Virus record (IMG/VR): IMGVR_UViG_3300049222_000535
Coordinates: 1 to 39,436 of that record
Source: a virus
Direction: 5' to 3' (one strand)
DNA length: 39,436 bases
The position numbers were made by a program, and so were the translations under genes. The notes beneath the pieces were generated by a model. The model saw only the letters and a list, made by a program, of their open reading frames with translations, did not search any database and was not told the DNA's origin. Shown in pieces: positions 9,624-19,400 of the stretch (the first letter of the stretch is position 1; each line of letters opens with the position of its first letter).

Positions 9624-10885
9624 GCGCACATGCAAACCCAGATATTATTACAAATGGATTGGTGTTTGGTTTCGATACTGGATACCCACTGGTGTCTCAA
9701 AGTCATGAGACATACAGATACAATAGAGGAGAACCAACTACTACATTTAATGTTGGTACTATGGTCCCTACTAATCCCAATACTGCCTTTACTAGTAATG
9801 CTACTTTCCACAATAATTTACATGGAACGATCTGGGATTGGTCTTATTATCCAGATTCTAATATAAGCTCCGATGGAGGAATGGAGTGGGTACCTAACTA
9901 TAGGGGTCCGGGATTCACAGGAGCGTGGAAAATGAAAAAAAGAGCTGGCGGTAATAGCGAAAGTAATTTTTCTGGAATAGCTCCGGGATCTATAGATAGC
10001 AGTAAAACTTATACAGTTTCAGTGTGGTGCAAAACTGATCAAGCTTCTATGGCTAGAATACACGTTAATACCACTAGAAGCGGAAGCAGTTATTGGGGGT
10101 ATGGAAGTAGTTATCACTCAGGGGGAGGTGATTGGGAAAGATTGTCCGTAACAATATATGGGGGAGAAGGTAATACTTCTATTAATACAATAAGATGTCA
10201 ATGTGTCGGCACTACTATTAATGCAGACGCATATTGGAGAGATTACCAAATAGAAGAAAGAAGCCATGCAACTCCTTTTATATTAGGGGGGACCAGATCG
10301 GCGACAGGCTCACTTATAGATCTGACTGGAACGACCAATATAGATGTATCAAACGCATCATTCGACAGCAACGCACAAATTACTTTTGATGGGACAGATG
10401 ATTATTTTGAAATATCAGATCCGAATGTATCTTCTTCTGATGGGTTTAGCGTTGAACTAATAATTAAGCCAGATAACCCAACTTCTTCTCCTGCGGTGAT
10501 AGTCCCTAACAGTGGTGGAATAGATCATTGGATTAGATTCGATGGTAACGGTAGATTATACATTAGGATGATACCTGCGGCAAATAGTGGTGGTCAAAAT
10601 TTTATCACTTCCACTGAACTATCATCTGGCAACTATCACCATGTGGTTTTTACATTTAAACAATCTGAAGGAGGTAAAGCATACTACAATGGAGCGTTAG
10701 AAACTTCAGCAGCCGCTACTCTTACCGCACTTGACTGGTCGGGTATTTGGAGAATAGGTCAACGGGGTAATAACACTTGGTTCCTTGAAGGAGAATTACC
10801 TATGTTAAAAATATACAACAAAACCTTAACAACTTCAGAAGTTCTACAGAACTTTAACGCAACAAAATCGAGATTTGGTCTCTAA
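9620..10885 (+). CDS. LamG/ConA-like lectin domain protein, third of three
   Basis: The 421-residue protein opens with NPDIITNGLVFGFDTGYP, a diverged version of the paralogues' start. It has a ~200-residue N-terminal beta-rich module (TYTVSVWCKTDQAS, ending IEERSHATPFILGG) and then a LamG domain (FDSNAQITFDGTDDYFEI, GFSVELIIKPD, HHVVFTFK, YNKTLTTSEVLQNFNATKSRFGL in part). The IEERSHATPF/IQVEHTSASSPLATPF correspondence shows that the N-terminal modules of the second and third copies are homologous. It overlaps the preceding gene by ATGA, and AAGGAAG lies upstream. It is the last gene before a probable new promoter at about 10890. The inferred role is glycan binding on the virion. Confidence 0.85.
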   Translation: MSAHANPDIITNGLVFGFDTGYPLVSQSHETYRYNRGEPTTTFNVGTMVPTNPNTAFTSNATFHNNLHGTIWDWSYYPDSNISSDGGMEWVPNYRGPGFTGAWKMKKRAGGNSESNFSGIAPGSIDSSKTYTVSVWCKTDQASMARIHVNTTRSGSSYWGYGSSYHSGGGDWERLSVTIYGGEGNTSINTIRCQCVGTTINADAYWRDYQIEERSHATPFILGGTRSATGSLIDLTGTTNIDVSNASFDSNAQITFDGTDDYFEISDPNVSSSDGFSVELIIKPDNPTSSPAVIVPNSGGIDHWIRFDGNGRLYIRMIPAANSGGQNFITSTELSSGNYHHVVFTFKQSEGGKAYYNGALETSAAATLTALDWSGIWRIGQRGNNTWFLEGELPMLKIYNKTLTTSEVLQNFNATKSRFGL

Positions 10886-10888
10886 ACA

Positions 10889-10904
10889 AGTGTAATATAA
10901 TACA
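10889..10904 (+). promoter_or_regulatory. GTGTAATATAATAC element before fibre 2
   Basis: AAGTGTAATATAATACA ends directly at the ATG (10905) and contains TATAAT at 10896-10901. It shares GTGTAATA with elements before other genes; no good -35 box is seen. Confidence 0.45.
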
Positions 10905-13757
10905 ATGGCAAACATAATCACAGCCCCAGAATCTGGGATTTATTTCGATGGGAATACGGCGGGTGTTTCGAACATTCCTACGTTGACGGGGGATGCTTCA
11001 GGAGTTGCCATACAATACGATGGATATGCGGGTGTTGAAATCAATAGCTCTGCTACTGGAGTCAATTATCTTGATAGGTTCAGCGTTGAAGGTGCAAATG
11101 GACGTTTGTTTGGGGTGACTGATGAAGTCACGGGGACTGTATTCAGCGTTAACGATGCCGCTGGTTTGCCAATTGTGGAGGTAGAAAGTACTTCTAGCCA
11201 TGATAAGATTACCATAGGAGAATATGGAACAAATGCTTTAGTGGTTAGCGGGGATAAGGTTGGCATTGGAATAGATGACCCTAGTGCGCCTTTAGATATT
11301 GAAAGCTCTCAAAATGTTGTAGCTGAATTTAGATCTACTGATAATAGAGGTGCTATTATAGTAGCTGACGATGATACTAGTATTTTTTTAGTAGCTGAAG
11401 GTTCGAAGGCTTCATTGGGGCTTAACTCTAGTTTAAATGCGGGTAATTTAAACATCACCTCCTCTGGCGAAGTTGGTATAGGAACAACGAGTCCCGAAAA
11501 AAATCTTTCTATAGGTAATGCACAGGCAGAAGGTATACAATTTAATTATGATACAACCAACAACTATAGAAACCAGATTTTAAATTATTGGAACTCCACT
11601 GCTGATTCCAGAATGGACTTCAATATTGCACGTACTAGTGGTCAAACACCAGTAACTATAATGTCTGTTGGATATAATAGCAATGTTGGTATAGGAACAA
11701 CTAGTCCGAGTGCTAAATTACAAGTCTTTGGTACATCTGCGGCTCCGTCGGTTAGCGGAACTTTTCAAGGGAGTATTTTTTCCATAAAGGGAAGTTCAAC
11801 GGTCTTCCTAGATATGGGTACTACAGGTGCTTCTGGATACTATGCTTGGATGCAAGCTCACGATGCTGGGACTGGTGTTAATTATAAATTAGCTATTAAT
11901 CCGCTTGGCGGTAACGTTGGTATAGGGACAGCTAATCCTTCGCAATTACTCCACGTTTCTAGTTCTACTACAAACCCTACTGGAATTGGGTTACAAAATA
12001 GTCAAAGATATTATTCTGTTCGCTCTAATAATTTTTCATTAGTTTTTACTGATGAAACTGTTGGTAGTGAAAGAATGCGTATCGACTCCTCTGGTAACGT
12101 TGGTATAGGAACAACGAGTCCTACAACAGTTGGCGGGACAGCCAAATTAACAGTTAATGTTGGGTCAGGGACCAGTACACCCGTAACAATAGCAAATGGA
12201 TCAACTGATTCGCTTTATATCAGAAGGTATGATAGTGGAGGGAGTTATCAATTACAGACTACTTCAGGAGCGAGTAATGCTGGCGATCTTTCTTTACAAA
12301 GTTACGGCGGTAATGTTGGTATAGGAACAACTAGTCCTAATGTTCCATTAGAAGTTCATGGTGCTGATATTACAAGTTCAAGTAATACTACAGCGGTATC
12401 GGTTTTAAGACTAGTTAGAGATATCACTGATTCTTCACACACACTGCGAAAAGATAGTGCTGTAGATTTTATGTTATCTAGGCAGGAAGCAGTTGCTAAT
12501 AATTTGCCCTATACTAGATTAGATATTAGATTAGCTGGCACCACAGACTCTTCAACACCTTCTTTGGATGTGATGAGTTTGCTCCATAACGGCAACGTTG
12601 GTATAGGAACAACTAATCCTAGTTCTAAGCTTGTTGTGGCTGATGGTATGGATGGATCGAATAGCCAAACAGCCTTAGAATTTATACCTCAAGACAATCA
12701 TAATAGAAATATAATATTTAGTTATAATAGGTCGAGCAGCACTTATAAAAAAATAGATTTTAGTGCCAGCGACTTCCAATTTACCGCTGACGGTCAGTAT
12801 CCCAGAATGGTTATTGAAAACGGCGGTAACGTTGGTATAGGAACAACGAGTCCTAGCACTAAGTTAGAAGTGGCTGCGACTGCAACTACAAGTGTAGATA
12901 TAGCTCATTTTTCAAACTCAAATGGCGTTGTCAAAATTAATCATTCTTTAGATGGGGTAGGTTCAGGAAAGATATCTATCTTAGACGCTTCTAATAACGA
13001 GGATATTAGGTTAAGCGCCCAAGGAGACAGTTGGTTTAACGCTGGTAACGTTGGTATAGGAACAACTAGTCCTTCTCATAAATTAGAAATTGGATTGACT
13101 AGCTCTGTTGCTTTAGCAAATCAACCAGCAGAGCCTTTGCATGTAAGCAATAATGTACAAAGCGTTGATGGTAGAGTATTCATATCGGTAAAGCACGATG
13201 TAGTTAATACGGCTTCAGCAGTAGGAGCTGGATTTAAAATGACAGCGGCGGCGGTCACTAGTGGGACTGCATCTTATGATGATTCATTAATATTCTTAAG
13301 GTCAGCAGGAACAGCGAATGACACTGTTCACTCTGCTCCGAAAGCTATTAAATTTTATGTAGATAATCACGCTACAAATGCTGGTAGTGGAGCTAATTAT
13401 AATGATTTAGGTGACCTTGCTTTAACTATCGCAGAAAACACAAACGCAACCTTTGCAGGAGATGTCACAGTTTCAGGAGACTTAACAGTCAATGGTACTA
13501 TTAGTGGTCAGCTTACTAAAAAAATATCAGGTGACGGGTCAGCAACAACTTTCACTGTGACACACAGCTTTGGAACTCCACACGTTATGACGCAATTATT
13601 GGATTATGGTGATAACGGAACGGGAGCAACTTACGAAGTTGTTCAAACTACTGTTAAAAGAAATTCTGATAATGCCATAGATGTTTTGTTTGGCGTTGCT
13701 CCAACGTCAAGTGAAGACTACTTGGTTCTTATAACTAAAATGCCCGCAATTTCATAA
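10905..13757 (+). CDS. Second giant fibre protein with VGIGTTSP repeats
   Basis: The 950-residue protein carries nine VGIGTTSP-type repeats about every 70-90 residues. Residues ~65-125 (NGRLFGVTDEVTGTVFSV, GLPIVEVESTS, GEYG-NALVVSGD) are nearly identical to a stretch of the first fibre, at DNA level as well. A VSGDLTVNGTISG linker leads to a ~75-residue C-terminal beta domain (FTVTHSFGTPHVMTQLLD, ending YLVLITKMPAIS), which resembles the end domain of many phage fibre and baseplate-wedge proteins. The start ATG directly follows an AT-rich promoter-like element (TATAAT at 10896-10901). Probable role: a trimeric fibre or side fibre. The repeats match the shaft pattern; the C-terminal domain could be the tip. 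Confidence 0.88.
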   Translation: MANIITAPESGIYFDGNTAGVSNIPTLTGDASGVAIQYDGYAGVEINSSATGVNYLDRFSVEGANGRLFGVTDEVTGTVFSVNDAAGLPIVEVESTSSHDKITIGEYGTNALVVSGDKVGIGIDDPSAPLDIESSQNVVAEFRSTDNRGAIIVADDDTSIFLVAEGSKASLGLNSSLNAGNLNITSSGEVGIGTTSPEKNLSIGNAQAEGIQFNYDTTNNYRNQILNYWNSTADSRMDFNIARTSGQTPVTIMSVGYNSNVGIGTTSPSAKLQVFGTSAAPSVSGTFQGSIFSIKGSSTVFLDMGTTGASGYYAWMQAHDAGTGVNYKLAINPLGGNVGIGTANPSQLLHVSSSTTNPTGIGLQNSQRYYSVRSNNFSLVFTDETVGSERMRIDSSGNVGIGTTSPTTVGGTAKLTVNVGSGTSTPVTIANGSTDSLYIRRYDSGGSYQLQTTSGASNAGDLSLQSYGGNVGIGTTSPNVPLEVHGADITSSSNTTAVSVLRLVRDITDSSHTLRKDSAVDFMLSRQEAVANNLPYTRLDIRLAGTTDSSTPSLDVMSLLHNGNVGIGTTNPSSKLVVADGMDGSNSQTALEFIPQDNHNRNIIFSYNRSSSTYKKIDFSASDFQFTADGQYPRMVIENGGNVGIGTTSPSTKLEVAATATTSVDIAHFSNSNGVVKINHSLDGVGSGKISILDASNNEDIRLSAQGDSWFNAGNVGIGTTSPSHKLEIGLTSSVALANQPAEPLHVSNNVQSVDGRVFISVKHDVVNTASAVGAGFKMTAAAVTSGTASYDDSLIFLRSAGTANDTVHSAPKAIKFYVDNHATNAGSGANYNDLGDLALTIAENTNATFAGDVTVSGDLTVNGTISGQLTKKISGDGSATTFTVTHSFGTPHVMTQLLDYGDNGTGATYEVVQTTVKRNSDNAIDVLFGVAPTSSEDYLVLITKMPAIS
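11248..13075 (+). repeat. Dispersed GTTGGTATAGGAACAAC repeat, fibre 2
   Basis: Nine copies occur at spacings of roughly 190-280 bases, the last near 13047, with flanking modules unrelated to each other. Copies are nearly identical at DNA level to those of the other two fibre genes. Confidence 0.9.
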
Positions 13758-13767
13758 TATAAATTAA

Positions 13768-13950
13768 ATGATAATAAAAATCCAGTATAATAAATCAAAC
13801 AGCGAGCTTAACTTAACAAAAGATCAAGATATAGTTGCTGTTATTAATAATAACACTATTGTAGATGACGATGACACTCTGTCTTTCGAAATAGCTTTGG
13901 ATGTATCTGAATACCAACAAATAGAAGAATTAGATGGCAGCATTAACTAG
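13768..13950 (+). CDS. Small unknown protein between fibre genes
   Basis: The 60-residue acidic protein (MIIKIQYNKSNSELNLT, DDDDTLSFEIALDVSEY) is predicted to be mainly beta strand. It lies 10 bases after the second fibre gene and overlaps the start of the next gene by 17 bases, so it is likely real and coupled. The short AT-rich leader CATAATATAAATTAA precedes its ATG. I do not recognise a family. By position it could be a fibre assembly or capping peptide, but nothing in the sequence proves that. Confidence 0.6.
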   Translation: MIIKIQYNKSNSELNLTKDQDIVAVINNNTIVDDDDTLSFEIALDVSEYQQIEELDGSIN

Positions 13951-16477
13951 TACACAATCAGGTAATTGGTCAAGTTCATCAACTTGGGGTGGCTCAACTC
14001 CAGCTGATGGAGATACTTTTACTATTGCTCAGGGACACAAGGTTACTGTTAACTCTGATGTAAGAGCTGGTAGTGCTGGCTTTGGTGATATATTGGTTAG
14101 AGGTAATTTGCATTTTGCTACTAATGGTATAATGAGAATTAACGGTAGGATTACAGTTCAGGGTAACGGGTCTACTGATTACTCTAAAAGTAATGGCGTA
14201 TCTGCTCAAGACTTTACTGAAGGTGGCGGTTCTTCTGGAGCTTTATTATCTGCAACAGGGAACAATATAATTTTAGAATTTGATGGTGATAATGCTGACC
14301 AACACGGTATATGGATAGAAAATGTTACCTACTCATCTTGGAAATTTATAGGTGATGATAGTGTAACAACTACAACAATATCTTCCGAAGCTGGTGTTGA
14401 AGATTCTTATTTAACAGTTGTTGATGAAACAGGTTTTGGTATCGGTGATTGGATAGCTATCTATAACGCTGGGCAACAGGATCAAAGAGTCAGAGCAGAC
14501 GAAGGTTGTTGGGTTCATGATATTGATACGGCGAACAATAGAATATATATTAAAAAATTCGTCGGTCCTAAAGCTATAGTTTCTTCAGCCAGTGGAACTT
14601 CTTTAGTGGTTGACCATGCTAATATATTTAGAGTGGGTTATGTCATTATTTTTGGAACTGGTAGTAATAGAAATGTCAGAACTATTACTGCTATAAGTGG
14701 CAATACTATAACTTTGAATTCAAGTATATCTGGTACTATATCAAGCGGTACAGAGGTATACGAAACTGGTTTAGATAAAAAGCATTTATCAGGAAGTGCG
14801 GTTAGGAAAAACGCCGCTGTACTTACGAGTGCAGCAGCTGTTGATGATACTACTGTAACTATTAGTGATGCAACAGATATAAGTGTTGGAGACACTATAA
14901 ATATTGACGTTAATAACGATGTTGACACTAATTGGGATTACAATAGCGAGTATTCTGTTACAGGTAAAAGCGGAAACACATTGACAGTTAGTCCAGCTAT
15001 AGCTAATGTGAGAAAAGTTGGCAGCTTAGTGCAAAGATTAAATAGATCAATAGAAATAAAAGCTGTTGATTCTGATGTAAGGGCATTTTGCTACGTAGAG
15101 TATTACACTGACTACAGTGGAGCCAGTACTAGAGAAATAGGTTTGAAAGATGTAGTATGGAATGGTATGGGTGGTAATACCAATAATAATTTTTATAGAG
15201 CGCAAGTTTTTGTAGCTGGTTATAATAGTAGATATAGGGATAATTCATATACCACAGACTCTAGATATGATTATCAAAGTAAGTATGAAAACTGCGTGGT
15301 ATATAACTCACCAGTTCCTAATGGTTCTTATGGTGGTATGAACACGAGACATACACACACTTTTATGCATAGAAACTGTATATCTGTTAACTCTGGAGAT
15401 AGGGGTTACTGGCAATGGTCTTCACATCACGATACTCAGTTTGTAAACAACTACGGTACTCGTAATTCGTACTCTAGCTTTTATAACGATGGTATGTACG
15501 AGCCATCCAATGAATGGGCTTATTGTTATTTTACTAGATCTGATGATTATGGATTTATGACTCATCACAATAGAGAGATGAACCCAGTTCATAATATGAT
15601 ATTATTAAATCATGAGCAGAGACCCATGTACATGTATTACCAAGCACCGAACTCTCATTTTAGAAGATTTCACATAGATGGTTTTAGAAACATTCCTTAT
15701 ATTGGTGTAGGTGGTGGTGATGTTGTGTTTCAAGATTCATATATACAAAACAAATACTACAAACAGATCCCAGATGTATATGCAGGATATACAGATACTT
15801 TTGGTATTGTTGATAGCAATGACTATATGGGTAATGGTGGTGGTGATGGCAGGGCTGCAACTTATAGAGGTGGTGGTCACTGGATGATGTCACAGTTTCA
15901 AGATTGGTGTTTTGAAGAAGGGTTAAACGCCGTAGTTGAAAACTCTTATAATTTAAAATACAATAGAGACGGTGGCGACATATGGAATGTTGTAAACTTA
16001 AGATCAGAATACTATTTAGTAGGACAAGAAATTTTATATGTACCAGCCAACACATCTATTATAGTAAAAGGTGAGTTTAAAGGTCAAGGAAGTGGTAGTT
16101 GGAGCTATCCTTATTTAACCGCAAAACCTCATACTAACTCTGCTTTAGGTAGGTATCAATGTTATTACACTGGTGAAACTACATATGGCTCTAGTTCAGA
16201 TGCTAATGTTAAGAAAAGTTTGGCAAACGGTTTTAAAGATGAGGTTAGGTTTGACGATGCTTCAGGAAAGTGGCAGCAAAAAACATTAACAATAGCTGCC
16301 CAAAAGTATGCTTACACTTTGATGGCGGGTTACAGTTGGGATAGTGACAACCAAGAAGAAATAGGTTACATAAGAGATTTAAAATTTATTTTTGCTACTC
16401 CACCAAAAATAAAAACAAAATTTGGAGGAAGATCAGAGTTAAGTATAAACAGAAAACGAATATCAGGAAGGATATAA
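13934..16477 (+). CDS. G8/right-handed beta-helix-like virion protein
   Basis: The 847-residue protein opens with SGNWSSSSTWGGSTPADGDT and GHKVTV, the signature of a G8-like domain (GNWS-STW-GG-P-GDTVTI-GHTVTV). A long Asn/Gly/Tyr-rich region follows, with motifs such as IWIENVTYSSWKFIGDD, YENCVVYNS, HRNCISVNSGDRGYWQW and FVNNYGTRNSYSSFYN, consistent with a right-handed parallel beta-helix like those in phage depolymerases and tailspikes. The last ~120 residues form a beta-rich domain (SIIVKGEFKGQGSGSWSYP). Probable role: a carbohydrate-binding or -cleaving tailspike component. No catalytic residues can be assigned by eye. It overlaps the preceding ORF by 17 bases and ends 1 base before the third fibre gene. 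Confidence 0.75.
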   Translation: MAALTSTQSGNWSSSSTWGGSTPADGDTFTIAQGHKVTVNSDVRAGSAGFGDILVRGNLHFATNGIMRINGRITVQGNGSTDYSKSNGVSAQDFTEGGGSSGALLSATGNNIILEFDGDNADQHGIWIENVTYSSWKFIGDDSVTTTTISSEAGVEDSYLTVVDETGFGIGDWIAIYNAGQQDQRVRADEGCWVHDIDTANNRIYIKKFVGPKAIVSSASGTSLVVDHANIFRVGYVIIFGTGSNRNVRTITAISGNTITLNSSISGTISSGTEVYETGLDKKHLSGSAVRKNAAVLTSAAAVDDTTVTISDATDISVGDTINIDVNNDVDTNWDYNSEYSVTGKSGNTLTVSPAIANVRKVGSLVQRLNRSIEIKAVDSDVRAFCYVEYYTDYSGASTREIGLKDVVWNGMGGNTNNNFYRAQVFVAGYNSRYRDNSYTTDSRYDYQSKYENCVVYNSPVPNGSYGGMNTRHTHTFMHRNCISVNSGDRGYWQWSSHHDTQFVNNYGTRNSYSSFYNDGMYEPSNEWAYCYFTRSDDYGFMTHHNREMNPVHNMILLNHEQRPMYMYYQAPNSHFRRFHIDGFRNIPYIGVGGGDVVFQDSYIQNKYYKQIPDVYAGYTDTFGIVDSNDYMGNGGGDGRAATYRGGGHWMMSQFQDWCFEEGLNAVVENSYNLKYNRDGGDIWNVVNLRSEYYLVGQEILYVPANTSIIVKGEFKGQGSGSWSYPYLTAKPHTNSALGRYQCYYTGETTYGSSSDANVKKSLANGFKDEVRFDDASGKWQQKTLTIAAQKYAYTLMAGYSWDSDNQEEIGYIRDLKFIFATPPKIKTKFGGRSELSINRKRISGRI

Positions 16478-16478
16478 T

Positions 16479-19400
16479 ATGGCGAAATTTTTAAATAATA
16501 TAAATTTAGAAGCAGCGAATGACATCCAGTTTAAAACAACTGCTGGTGCTAATGCTGGTAAAATAGAGCAAGATGGCAACAACTTAGTATTAAGTAATGC
16601 TGTTGGTGATGTTTTACTAGGTGATGGTTCGTCTGATGTTTACATAGGTGACGGCACTAACAATGTTGATGTCCTTTTTGAACAATCTGGTAGTATAAAA
16701 GGTGATGGTAGTGCGGTAACACTTACGATAGGTGGTGCTAATACAACTTTAAACTTAGAAAACCCTAATATAAACGGCACATTCTCAATAGGCTCCACCA
16801 CAATAAATAACAAGCTTACCTTTACTACTTCTAATGGTTATATTCTGTTTGACCATGAACCAACAACAGATGCTGGAGAGTATTCTTCAGAAGTACCTTT
16901 GTTAAAAGTTGATAGATCTGGTACTGAGTTAACAGTGCTTTCTAGACTATCAAACAATGGAGCTATTGCTCTAGGCAATGATGATACAGTTGCTATTGTA
17001 GCTGGTGATGTTAAAACTGTTATTAAAGATAATTTAAATTATGCTTCCGAAAATGTCGTTTTTGCTGCGGAAGGTGGTTTTTATGCGTATGGATTTCCTA
17101 GCAACGATCCAACAGATTGGTCGAATAGAAATGAATTGAGATTTAGGGCAGATAGTGCTACAGCTTCTGAGAATGGTTTATATATAGGTGATGGTACTCA
17201 CGTACAGTTTATAGATATAAATAGAAATTTAAAAAATATAGGTACACTTGGTATAGGAACAGCGAGTCCAAACGCTTTATTAAATGTCCAAGGAGATTCT
17301 GATCCAACAATTTTAATAAATGCAGAAACAGGAAACTCCGCAAACAGTGGTAAACTTGCTTTCGCTGAGACGGATGGTGGAGCGCACCAAGCGTGGATGA
17401 AGTATGATGGTTTTGCTAATAGGTTAGAAATAGGAACGGCACAAGTTTCTCAAGCTTTCGTAATAAATAGAACTGATGGTAATGTTGGTATAGGAACAGC
17501 GATTCCTACTAGAAAGCTTCATTTAAAATTCACCGACGATGATACGGATCTTGCTGATGCAAATGGGATAAGGATCGAGAATGAAAGTTTAACAAGTGGG
17601 GCGATGGCAGTCGCTCATTTCAGAGTCGATAGCAATGATTGGTATTTAGGCAACAGAAAGGTAGGTTCGACCTCCGATTTCTTTATCACACATGAAGCTT
17701 CTGAGTTACTTACAATCGATAATTTAGGTAACGTTGGTATAGGAACAACGAGTCCATCTGATCAAGATTTAAGCATCAATACCCCGAAACTTCACGTAGT
17801 AGGTCCATCAACAACAGGCGCTTTCAATCTTGTTGCTAGGTTCCAAGGAGGGAATGATAGCGATAACACAGGCGCAGCGATCTTAATAAATCATAGCAAT
17901 GATAGAGGGTTATTGATTAATGCTGGTAGGGCTGATAGTGATAGAGAAGTCGCTTATTTTAATTTAGTAAGCTCTGGAGCTAATATAACTAATATGCTGA
18001 CTCTTAAGAAAGTCGGGGAGGCATATAATGTTGGTATAAAAACAACGAGTCCCGCAAAAGAACTAGATGTAGTAGGAACTGTCAGAGCTGTTGATACAAG
18101 TGGCAATGATCAACACCAATTAAGACCAACACAGTTAATTAGTTACGCTACTGATGCCATAATAAATGCACAATCTGCTGGAGATGATGTTAGACTGAAT
18201 ACGCAAAGCAATACAGTACTAATTGCTACAGCCGAAGGCGACGTTGGTATAGGAACAACTAGTCCTGCTAGTACGTTAGAAATAGAAGCGCCCTCTAGTG
18301 CTAACGGTACTGAATTAAAAATTACGAGTGCTTTTGGAGAAAGCCCCAAGATTCTTTCTTTTGATTATGTAGCGGCGAATACCAATACTTCGGTGGCGCA
18401 AATAATTGGCTTTGGCAGACCATCAACTTCTGGAGGTCCATATATGCAATTTAAAGTGCATACTGGTTCTACGTTAAGTGAAGCAATGCGTATTACCTCT
18501 TCTGGTGAAGTTGGTATAGGAACAACGAGTCCTGCTGGCATATTAGAAATAGCTGGAAACACAGATACAAATTCTAACTTTTTAATAATAAGAGACAAAG
18601 ATCCTACAGCTGGTTCTGCTAGACCTAGCATAAGATTTGCAAAATCAGATGGTACTGTATTGGGCCAATTATTAGCGTTGGATGGCACGAATCAAAGATT
18701 ACAGTTTTCAGGTGACAATACACAAGACCCGCATCTCACTGTTTATAATAATGGTAACGTTGGTATAGGAACAACTAGTCCCTTTACTAATTTAGAAGTA
18801 GCAGGTAGCGGCCTTGATTCCATTATTAGACTTTATGCAGGTGGAGGAACTGCTAATATCAGAACTTGGGAGATGAGGGCGGTTGGTGTAGCAGGAGAAG
18901 GGTTATTATTCAGGCAGGTTAATGACGCTAATAATTCCTACACTAACAGGATGATTATCGATACTGACGGTAACGTTGGTATAGGGACAATTACTCCTGA
19001 CTCAAAACTACATATTGACAGTACAGGAGAAGCTTTGCGCTTTACGAGAAGCTCACAAGAAACATATCGATTAATTCACGGCACATCAGGTTTATACTTT
19101 ACAAGACCTAATTCTGCATCATTAGCATTTGGTGTAACCCAAAACAGTGATTTTGATATATTTGATACATCTGCGAATGTTATGTTTAGAGCAGACGCAT
19201 CAACAGGTGACGTTGGTATAGGGACAACTAGTCCAAGTAGACCTCTGCATGTTTTATTCAGTGGTGATTCTGGAGCGAGAATAGAATCAACAGATAATCA
19301 TTCTTCATTATACATTGAGAGTCATTCTGGTAAAGGTCAATATATAAGATTCTCCGAAAACACTGCTGATAAATATTGGATCAACTCTTCTGGAGGGAAA

